From contig JAAETV010000605.1 in assembly GCA_024227975.1 (NCBI GenBank), forward strand, positions 1 to 15,533: DNA of 15,533 nt, given 5' to 3'. Shown here piece after piece: positions 1 to 5,807 of this stretch. Each line of letters opens with the position of its first letter. Position 1 is the first letter of the stretch. Position numbers and translations under genes: made by a program. Under the pieces are notes generated by a model. The model was given only the letters and a program-made list of their open reading frames with translations, was not told the DNA's origin and ran no database searches. Source of the DNA: Actinomycetes bacterium (GTDB lineage Bacteria; Actinomycetota; Acidimicrobiia; Acidimicrobiales; SZUA-35).

Positions 1-891
1 ACCACGGTTGCTACCACCACGACCACCAAACCAACGACGACAACCACCAAGCCGACGACCACGACTCGTCGAACGACATCGACGACCGCGCGCACCAACA
101 CAACAGCCAGCACGACCATTTCGAGCACAACCTCGATCACCGTCTCCTCCACCACCCAGCCGGCGCATCCGACAACCGCGCCAGCTACCACCCAGCCGCC
201 TCCTTCGACGACCCTGAGGGCCGTCATCGTGCCCAGGTCCGGTACCACCCCGAGCACTGCCCCCAGCACCACCAGCTCCCCGACTACGAGCACTCGGCGC
301 GCCACGACCGTCGGAGCCACTACAGCTGAGCCCGCCTCTCCGACGACGGCCACAACCGGTCTCATCATCGAGTCCCTGACCCCCCTCGTCAGTCAAGCCC
401 AGCAACTGGCGACCCTTGACACCAGCACCCACCAGGGGCGCGACACCACCGTCGGGCTCGGACCGAGCTGTGTGGGAGCCAGGGCCGGCAAGCTGCTATC
501 CAGCGCCGATCACGGCCACCAACAGAAACCGAGGGCCATCGTCGATCGTGATCTGGACTCCACGACCTTCAGCTTCGCCACCAGCAATCTCGAGCTCGGT
601 ACCTACCGTCTCGTGGTCGACTGTGGCCGGGCGGTCTCGGTCAGCTCCGAGATCATGATCTTTCGCCAGAACGGAGCGGAGCGCGGAGGCGCCAATAGTG
701 TCGTCCTGGTCACCTCAATCGGCTTCGGATCGACGGTCGCCCTGTTCGGTCTACCGGCCCTTATCGCTCCGAGCCGCGCCTCGACACCCAAGCCACGCCG
801 ATCCCAGCGACCCCATTGGATCATCCACAAGCTCCGATCCCTGATCAGGATCAGACTCAGAGGGCAGCCGGACCTGACCGACCTCCCATGA
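1..891 (+). CDS. Thr-rich surface protein with C-terminal membrane anchor (5' partial)
   Basis: The frame is open from base 1, so the N-terminus lies outside; 296 residues are visible. The first ~120 are almost only Thr, Pro, Ser and Ala, a mucin-like stalk typical of exported envelope proteins. A more ordered segment (about 121-230) follows, holding two Cys (about residues 157 and 208, the second in VVDCG) that could form a disulfide. One hydrophobic stretch (about 233-255, SVVLVTSIGFGSTVALFGLP) then precedes a basic tail, SRASTPKPRRSQRP. This fits an extracytoplasmic stalk and domain, one membrane span and a short cytoplasmic tail. The stop overlaps the FHA start as ATGA, indicating translational coupling. 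The first in-frame ATG in the window (229) lies inside the stalk and is not a credible start. No family is recognised and the function is unknown; a wall-associated or adhesin-like role is only a guess. Confidence 0.7.
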   Translation, partial: TTVATTTTTKPTTTTTKPTTTTRRTTSTTARTNTTASTTISSTTSITVSSTTQPAHPTTAPATTQPPPSTTLRAVIVPRSGTTPSTAPSTTSSPTTSTRRATTVGATTAEPASPTTATTGLIIESLTPLVSQAQQLATLDTSTHQGRDTTVGLGPSCVGARAGKLLSSADHGHQQKPRAIVDRDLDSTTFSFATSNLELGTYRLVVDCGRAVSVSSEIMIFRQNGAERGGANSVVLVTSIGFGSTVALFGLPALIAPSRASTPKPRRSQRPHWIIHKLRSLIRIRLRGQPDLTDLP

Positions 892-1202
892 GCGGTTCAT
901 CCAACCTCATCGTCATCAGCCAGGTGGGTCGGAGCACGCTTCATGTCCAGGTCTCTGATCGACTCGATATCGGCCGTGAATGCGACGGCCTGCTCGTCAC
1001 CGATGAGCGGGTATCGCGCCAACACCTCCGCCTAGAAGTCTTCGGTGAGCAGCTGATGGTCACAGACCTTGGTAGCAGCAATGGCACCTACCTCGATGGG
1101 GTCCGGTTGCGGGGCCCGGCCCCCTTCGAGCCCAATTCAACCCTGACCCTGGGATCGATCTCGATCGAGCACTTCAGAGACGCAGGATCGTTCCCCGTCT
1201 GA
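888..1202 (+). CDS. Stand-alone FHA domain protein
   Basis: A 104-residue protein that is essentially one forkhead-associated domain, a phosphothreonine-binding module. The hallmark residues are present: GR at 29-30, SRQH at 43-46, and LGSSNGTYLDG at 61-71, which carries the Asn-Gly turn. The start is the ATG at 888, overlapping the upstream stop as ATGA; an in-frame ATG at 816 would intrude on the upstream gene and adds no FHA sequence. There is no membrane segment, so it is cytoplasmic. The last 29 bases overlap the 3' end of the kinase gene on the other strand. Known of the family: small actinobacterial FHA proteins read Thr phosphorylation by PknB-type kinases. Inferred here: it may bind a phosphorylated partner such as the neighbouring kinase or the tail of the coupled surface protein. 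Confidence 0.9.
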   Translation: MSGSSNLIVISQVGRSTLHVQVSDRLDIGRECDGLLVTDERVSRQHLRLEVFGEQLMVTDLGSSNGTYLDGVRLRGPAPFEPNSTLTLGSISIEHFRDAGSFPV

Positions 1203-3087
1203 GTATGGGCAGTTGCCGCTCCCGCTGGCGCCTGCGCAAACGACGTAGCCCCTCCCCGTTGGCCAAACTGGCGAGGGCGGCGAAGCCAACGGCCAAGGCG
1301 ACCGCTCCTCCGGTCGGTGCCGTCGCCTGCCACAACATCATCAGGGCAGAAATCGACAGGCCCAGCAGCGAGCCGTTCACAGCCAGACCCATGAATGACC
1401 CAAGCCTCAATTCACCCCGCCGCAAGCCCCGCAAGTGAGATCCAATCGAGGCCAGGGCAAAGAGGCCGACGAAGCCGGCGCCAATGGTCGGCCCGGTGAG
1501 GTACCAGGGATGGGTCGGGGCAACGGCAACCGTTCGAGCGTCTACCCCTTCGTCGACAGTCACGGTCAGATCGACGACCCCGGCTGTCGTCCAACGCAGA
1601 TAGGACCGATGGACGACCACCTCACCACCCTCGATCGAGCCCTCGGTGATGCCCAGGGGCAATCCGAACAGTGAGACCTCGACCTGAGCCTGCGAGCCGG
1701 CTCCGAGCTCCGAAACCGAGAACGGCTTGGTGAAGTCGACGGCCATGGGTTGATCGCCGACAACCTGACCATTAATGGCCAGCGGGTTCTCCCCGCTGGA
1801 CGCCTGCCTGGTCATTGGTGTCAGCACGGTCAGCCCCACAAACCCGATAGCGAAGGTCAGGGCTATCGCCCACGGGATGCGCGGGCCCCGAGACCGACCA
1901 ACCTGGCGAGGATCAGTCACCTCACCAACGTCGAACGTCTCAGCCGGTGAGGCTTGGCTGAGATCCGGGGGTTGGTATCGGACCGATTGACTAGCCAATA
2001 CCGGTTTCGAAGCGACCTTCCCCGTCGAACCTTCCGTCGGTTTGGGCGTCGACCGCTCCGCTGGGACCAGAGCCCCGATCTTGGTCGAGGGGGCGGCCCC
2101 TCCTGGAGGTTCGTCGGTGGCGAGGATGGGGCGGTGGGTAGGGCGCAGGCTGGTCCGGCTGGCCCGCTCGATCGTGTCAGACCCGGCGACAGTGACCCCC
2201 GTGAAGGCCAGCCAATTCGGTCCCCAGCTCTCGACTGCGGCCTGACCGAGGGCCACCGCAAAGTCCTCGACGGCCAGGTACCGGTCGGCGGGAGAACGGG
2301 CCAGAGCGATCTCGGTGACCTTGGCGATGGGGGATGGGATTGACGGATCGACCTCGGCCAGCCGGGGAGCTTCGTCCTTGACTCTGGCGATGAGCATGGC
2401 CACCGGGGTGGGGGCGGTGAAGGGGAGCTGGTGGCTCAAGAGCTCGTAGAGCATGGTTCCGCAGGCGTAGACGTCGGCTTCGGGCCCGATCTCCTTGCCC
2501 TCAGCCTGCTCGGGGGCCATATAGGCCGGGGTGCCGAGCACGACCCCGTCGGCGGTAGCCAACGTCCTGGCCCCACTGAGCACCTTGGCTATCCCGAAAT
2601 CGGTGACCTTGAGCTGGCCGTCGGCGGCGAAGAGGAGATTCTCAGGCTTGATGTCCCGGTGGTACACCCCGTTGCGGTGGGCGTGATCGAGACCGGCGGC
2701 AGCCGAGAGCAGGAGGGCGCACGCAGCCTGGGGGGTCACTCCGATGGTGGTGAACCGATCCCACAGCGTCCCTCCCGGGAGCTGCTCCATAACGATGGCC
2801 AGGTGGCCTTCACGGTCGATGTAGTCGAAGACCACGACGAGATGGGGATGGCTGAGGCCAGCAACAATGCGGGCTTCGTTGAGGAAGCGGCTTCGTACCT
2901 CATCGTCGGCGGCAAAGGCTGCTGGGAGCTCCTTGATCGCAACTCGACGACCGAGCGAACGGTGTTTGGCCGCCAATACAACCCCCATGGCCCCGCGACC
3001 GAGTTCACCCAGAACTTCGTATTCGGGCAAGACCTCTGGCAACAACGAGCCATATTGGCGTCGTTCTGCCACGCTGCCATCCGGCAC
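1174..3087 (-). CDS. Transmembrane serine/threonine protein kinase
   Basis: A 637-residue eukaryotic-type kinase with every catalytic element: Gly loop GELGRGAMGVV (27-37), ATP-binding Lys52 in VAIKE, HRDIKPENLL (143-152) with catalytic Asp145, DFG (163-165) and APE (191-193). The kinase domain ends near residue 285. A linker rich in Ser, Thr and Pro (about 295-400) is a likely autophosphorylation zone. A membrane span (404-424) leads to an extracytoplasmic domain of about 100 residues (425-528), probably a beta-sandwich, then three more hydrophobic spans (about 530-550, 566-586, 593-611) and an Arg-rich tail. PASTA repeats are absent. The start is GTG, supported by GGAAGGAG six bases upstream (bases 3094-3101). 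Its 3' end overlaps the FHA gene by 29 bases. The kinase call is certain; substrates and the signal sensed are unknown. Confidence 0.95.
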   Translation of the reverse strand: MPDGSVAERRQYGSLLPEVLPEYEVLGELGRGAMGVVLAAKHRSLGRRVAIKELPAAFAADDEVRSRFLNEARIVAGLSHPHLVVVFDYIDREGHLAIVMEQLPGGTLWDRFTTIGVTPQAACALLLSAAAGLDHAHRNGVYHRDIKPENLLFAADGQLKVTDFGIAKVLSGARTLATADGVVLGTPAYMAPEQAEGKEIGPEADVYACGTMLYELLSHQLPFTAPTPVAMLIARVKDEAPRLAEVDPSIPSPIAKVTEIALARSPADRYLAVEDFAVALGQAAVESWGPNWLAFTGVTVAGSDTIERASRTSLRPTHRPILATDEPPGGAAPSTKIGALVPAERSTPKPTEGSTGKVASKPVLASQSVRYQPPDLSQASPAETFDVGEVTDPRQVGRSRGPRIPWAIALTFAIGFVGLTVLTPMTRQASSGENPLAINGQVVGDQPMAVDFTKPFSVSELGAGSQAQVEVSLFGLPLGITEGSIEGGEVVVHRSYLRWTTAGVVDLTVTVDEGVDARTVAVAPTHPWYLTGPTIGAGFVGLFALASIGSHLRGLRRGELRLGSFMGLAVNGSLLGLSISALMMLWQATAPTGGAVALAVGFAALASLANGEGLRRLRRRQRERQLPILRRGTILRL

Positions 3088-3121
3088 TGAGTACTCCTTC
3101 CAGCACCGCGCTGATTCCTAC

Positions 3122-3147
3122 CCTAGGTAGTTTCGTGGCCTAGGTGG
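3122..3147 (-). repeat. Paired CCTAGGTRG boxes upstream of the kinase gene
   Basis: Two 9-base boxes differing at one base lie at 3122-3130 (CCTAGGTAG) and 3139-3147 (CCTAGGTGG), a period of 17 bases. Read in the kinase direction they are CCACCTAGG then CTACCTAGG, about 35 to 60 bases before the kinase start, in the 152-base divergent gap shared with the thioesterase gene. Spacing of about 1.5 helical turns upstream of a gene suggests an operator or promoter element. The core CTACCTAG also occurs in the tandem repeat before the carbonic anhydrase gene. Confidence 0.4.
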
Positions 3148-3239
3148 GGGTTATTGCCCAATCAGCTTCCTACCGGCCAAGCGCTTGTCGTCTCGGTCTC
3201 CAGCTATGACCGCCCCATCCCATCCTCCAGCACACAGAA

Positions 3240-4115
3240 GTGGACTGCGCCCTCATGGAACGACTACTGACAACGACCAAGCTGGGCTACCCGCCCTCGG
3301 GCCATGTCCTGCGCTATGTCCGATTGGCCTTCGACACCACCACCCCCGGCCATACCGAGGGCCTGATGCCGGCCTTCGACGATCTGTGTGATGCGGGGGG
3401 CACGATCCGGTTGGGGGCCATCGCCCTGTTGACTGACTTCGCCGCCGGGTCGACTGCCATTCGGACTGTGTCCCCCGATTGGACCGTGACCCACGACATG
3501 GCCCTCCACATGGTCAGGCCGGCACCGCCCGAGGGGGAGTTGGAAGCAGCCTGTGAGGTGACGAGGGCCGGGAAGAACAGCGTGACTTCGGAGACAACCA
3601 TCATCTCTCCCGCAGTGGGCGAGGTGGCTCGTGTCTTCGTCACCTTCACCCGCATACCCCGCAGGGACGACACCCCGGTCGAACCCAGACTGACCCGGAT
3701 CAACCTGGCCGAACCCGACGTCGAACGGCCACGGGTCCCCCTCGACGAGGCCGTCGGCTTCCGCCTCGAAACCGGCCCAAGCTCAGACAGCACCGGCACC
3801 AGCCGATACATCGAGTTCGATCACACCCCGTTCATCGTGAACTCGTTGGGTGCCATCCAGGGAGGGGTGATCGCTCTTGCTCTGGAGAGGGCGGCGTCGT
3901 GGGCTGGGGAGGGCTCGATGGGGCCGGGAGTCCGCACCACCGATCTGCACCTTCACTATCTGGCCCTGGGCAAGAAGGGCCCGTTCCAGGCTCGGACCGA
4001 GGTGTTCAGGGCCGACGAGAGGGCCGTCGTCTCCCGTCTCGCTCTCCACGACACCGGCGATGATGACCGTCTGCTGGCCCTCGGCGTCGGCACCGCTACC
4101 AGGATCGAGCCCTAG
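3240..4115 (+). CDS. Double-hotdog acyl-CoA thioesterase-like protein
   Basis: A 291-residue protein made of two similar halves. Residues about 20-140 contain RLGAIALLTDFAAGSTA followed by beta strands ending in ARVFVTFTRIP. Residues about 165-290 contain NSLGAIQGGVIALALERAA followed by TDLHLHYLALGKKGPF. A central helix preceded by a G-rich turn (QGG in the second half), then antiparallel strands, is the hotdog fold of PaaI/TesB-like thioesterases, here duplicated in one chain. The expected role is cytoplasmic hydrolysis of an acyl-CoA or related thioester, or binding of one; the substrate cannot be read from the sequence. GTG 3240 and ATG 3255 are both possible starts and neither has a clear ribosome binding site. 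It is transcribed divergently from the kinase and is followed by a 104-base gap. Confidence 0.75.
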   Translation: MDCALMERLLTTTKLGYPPSGHVLRYVRLAFDTTTPGHTEGLMPAFDDLCDAGGTIRLGAIALLTDFAAGSTAIRTVSPDWTVTHDMALHMVRPAPPEGELEAACEVTRAGKNSVTSETTIISPAVGEVARVFVTFTRIPRRDDTPVEPRLTRINLAEPDVERPRVPLDEAVGFRLETGPSSDSTGTSRYIEFDHTPFIVNSLGAIQGGVIALALERAASWAGEGSMGPGVRTTDLHLHYLALGKKGPFQARTEVFRADERAVVSRLALHDTGDDDRLLALGVGTATRIEP

Positions 4116-4144
4116 CGCCCCATCACCGATGCCGCGTCGCCAGC

Positions 4145-4183
4145 CGGGTAGGAGATTCGCATCCGCTTCGGCTGTTCTACCCG
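4145..4183 (+). terminator. Candidate hairpin after the thioesterase gene
   Basis: CGGGTAG (4145-4151) is perfectly complementary to CTACCCG (4177-4183), giving a 7-bp stem around a 25-base loop 30 bases after the thioesterase stop. A minor CCG/CGG stem can form within the loop. There is no T-run, so this is at best a weak terminator or an untranslated-region structure before the methyltransferase gene. Confidence 0.25.
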
Positions 4184-4193
4184 TGGCCGAGGC

Positions 4194-4221
4194 TTGGGTG
4201 AGGAGGGCCGAGTTGTAGGGT
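4194..4221 (+). promoter_or_regulatory. Candidate promoter of the methyltransferase gene
   Basis: TTGGGT (4194-4199) and TAGGGT (4216-4221, matching the actinobacterial TANNNT -10 pattern) are separated by 16 bases. Transcription would begin near 4228, at the GTG at 4229, which would make the message leaderless if that codon is the real start. It conflicts with use of the GTG at 4220, and the -35 match is partial, so confidence is low. Confidence 0.25.
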
Positions 4222-5068
4222 GCTCATTGTGATCAGTGAGGATCAGGTCGCCAACCACTATGACCAGGCCAATCTGGGCTCAGCTATCGAGGCCGCTGTC
4301 GAGGCCATGGGACTGTCGACCAGCGGGCTGACGGTCGCCGATCTGGCCGGGGTCGATGAGTTCCACGCCGGGGGTCGATGGGCTACTGGACACCTTCTTG
4401 ACCAGTTGGACCTGACCCCCGACCTCTCGGTACTCGACGTTGGCTGTGGGATCGGGGGCGCCGCCCGCTTCTGCGCGTCGACCTATGGGACCACGGTAGC
4501 CGGGGTCGACTTGACCCCTGGGTTCATCGAAGTAGCCAAACAGTTGACGGGTTGGGTCGGTCTCGAAGACAAGGTCAGCTTCCAACTGGTCAATGCAGCC
4601 GAGCTGCCGTTCAAGAAGAAGACGTTCGACGCCGCCTATCTGCTCCATGTGGGAATGAACGTGGCCGACAAGACAGGCTTGTTCGCCTCGATTGCCAAGG
4701 TCTTGCGACCCGGCGGTCGGTTTGGGATCTACGACCTCATGCGATCAGGGGTAGGGGATCTGAGCTATCCCCTACCGTGGGCGTCGTTGCCGTCGACCAG
4801 CTTCCTGGTACCCCCGTCAAGCTATGAGTCCAGCTTGGTCGCGGCCGGGTTCGAGGTGACGGCTACTGAAGACCGGACCGAGGCCGTTCTCGAATTCTTG
4901 ACCGATGCGGCCACCAACCGAGCGGCGGCCGAAGGCGAGGGGCCACCACCGCTCGGTCTCCATCTGATCATGGGCCCCGAAACCGGTTCCAAACTCGCCA
5001 ACATGATCAGAGCCCTCCGCCAGGGGCTGATAGCCCCCGTCGAACTAGTGGCCGTCAAGGCAAGCTGA
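4220..5068 (+). CDS. Class I SAM-dependent methyltransferase (UbiE/SDMT-like)
   Basis: 282 residues with the Rossmann-type methyltransferase core: motif I VLDVGCGIGG (71-80), the acidic SAM-ribose ligand in VAGVDL (Asp97), NAAELPF (125-131), and LRPGGRF (162-168) followed by a strand. The preceding segment DEFHAGGRWAT (46-56) is typical of the branch containing UbiE and the glycine/sarcosine/dimethylglycine N-methyltransferases. It should transfer a methyl group from SAM to a small molecule in the cytoplasm; the acceptor cannot be named. GTG 4220 follows AGGAGG (4201-4206) at a rather long 13-base distance; GTG 4229, three codons later, is an equally good alternative. The gene stands alone, with the carbonic anhydrase starting 82 bases downstream behind its own promoter. 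Confidence 0.85.
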   Translation: MLIVISEDQVANHYDQANLGSAIEAAVEAMGLSTSGLTVADLAGVDEFHAGGRWATGHLLDQLDLTPDLSVLDVGCGIGGAARFCASTYGTTVAGVDLTPGFIEVAKQLTGWVGLEDKVSFQLVNAAELPFKKKTFDAAYLLHVGMNVADKTGLFASIAKVLRPGGRFGIYDLMRSGVGDLSYPLPWASLPSTSFLVPPSSYESSLVAAGFEVTATEDRTEAVLEFLTDAATNRAAAEGEGPPPLGLHLIMGPETGSKLANMIRALRQGLIAPVELVAVKAS

Positions 5069-5093
5069 CGGCTGTCCAATGCCGTTGGCCCCC

Positions 5094-5122
5094 TTGTCAA
5101 CGAAGATGAACGCCTACCTAAT
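5094..5122 (+). promoter_or_regulatory. Candidate promoter of the carbonic anhydrase gene
   Basis: TTGTCA (5094-5099, five of six bases of the -35 consensus) and CCTAAT (5117-5122, four of six of the -10 consensus) are separated by 17 bases. The predicted start of transcription is near 5129. The -10 box is inside the first copy of the 16-base tandem repeat, and GAGGAG (5140-5145) is the ribosome binding site. Confidence 0.45.
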
Positions 5123-5138
5123 TGAACGCCTACCTAGT
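5107..5138 (+). repeat. 16-bp tandem repeat in the carbonic anhydrase promoter
   Basis: TGAACGCCTACCTAAT (5107-5122) is followed directly by TGAACGCCTACCTAGT (5123-5138), 15 of 16 bases identical, with a further TGA beginning after it. The copies span the presumed -10 box and the start of transcription. They end two bases before the ribosome binding site GAGGAG of the gene at 5151. A tandem repeat placed this way looks like a repressor operator or a recently duplicated -10 region. Confidence 0.75.
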
Positions 5139-5150
5139 TGAGGAGCACGG

Positions 5151-5708
5151 ATGAGTAGTAGGTTCACCCCGAGCGCCGATGAGTTGGTGGAACGAAACAC
5201 CGTCTACGCCTCCGCCTTCCACGACAGCGAGCTCCAGGTCGAACCGACGCGAAGCCTTGCCGTCGTCGCCTGCATGGACTCACGGATCGACACCTTCGAG
5301 GTTCTCGGTTTGGCCAACGGTGAGGCTCACATCATCCGCAACGCCGGCGGTGTCATCACCGACGACGTCATCCGATCGCTATGCCTGTCGCAGCGGTTCC
5401 TGGGGACCCGCGAGATCGTGCTGGTTCACCACACCGACTGTGGATTGCAGCTGGTCGACGAGGCTCAATTCCGCGACGACCTCGAGGCCGAGCTCGGCGT
5501 CAAGCCCTGGTGGTCGCTCGAGACGTTCTCGGACCCCTGCGCCGATGTGCGACAGTCGATTCAGCGCCTCCACATGACTCCGTTCATCCCTCACAAGAAT
5601 CACATACGCGGCTTCGTCTACGACGTCACCGATGGACTATTGCATGAAGTCCACCGCAACCCAACGGCTAGATCCGCAGATAACCGCCGTGACAGCACCG
5701 ATAGTTGA
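5151..5708 (+). CDS. Beta-class carbonic anhydrase (Rv1284-like)
   Basis: 185 residues. It interconverts CO2 and bicarbonate in the cytoplasm using zinc. The zinc ligands and catalytic dyad are visible: Cys41, Asp43 and Arg45 in ACMDSR, and His94 and Cys97 in HHTDCG. The segment GEAHIIRNAGGVITDDVIRS (57-76) and the overall length closely match, as I recall it, the small mycobacterial beta-carbonic anhydrase Rv1284. The C-terminal ~17 residues (NPTARSADNRRDSTDS) extend past the usual end after GLLHEV and look disordered. The ATG start is fixed by GAGGAG five bases upstream. It probably has its own promoter; the next gene starts 99 bases downstream with a separate candidate promoter. Confidence 0.93.
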   Translation: MSSRFTPSADELVERNTVYASAFHDSELQVEPTRSLAVVACMDSRIDTFEVLGLANGEAHIIRNAGGVITDDVIRSLCLSQRFLGTREIVLVHHTDCGLQLVDEAQFRDDLEAELGVKPWWSLETFSDPCADVRQSIQRLHMTPFIPHKNHIRGFVYDVTDGLLHEVHRNPTARSADNRRDSTDS

Positions 5709-5773
5709 GGTCACTCTCCGTGATGATGGGTGCCCCTGACCAATACTTGTCGATGAGATATCACGCAACGACG

Positions 5774-5801
5774 TTGACGTGGCCTCAATTCGTAGCATGA
5801 T
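5774..5801 (+). promoter_or_regulatory. Candidate promoter of the PASTA protein gene, possibly leaderless
   Basis: TTGACG (5774-5779, five of six -35 bases) and CATGAT (5796-5801, four of six -10 bases) are separated by 16 bases. Transcription would start at about 5808, exactly at the GTG start codon. No purine-rich ribosome binding site lies at a normal distance; only GGGG abuts the start. This combination suggests leaderless translation, common in actinobacteria. Confidence 0.4.
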
Positions 5802-5807
5802 GTTGGG

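Noticed and set aside
2431..3090. 219-codon plus-strand open frame opposite the kinase N-terminal half
   Set aside because: It mirrors the kinase domain codons, has no family features, and the kinase on the other strand has complete catalytic motifs.
5709..5807. Remnant of a kinase N-lobe upstream of the PASTA protein, implying a frameshifted gene
   Set aside because: The 99-base gap is too short for an N-lobe, contains an in-frame stop, and shows no Gly-loop or VAxK-like coding in any frame.
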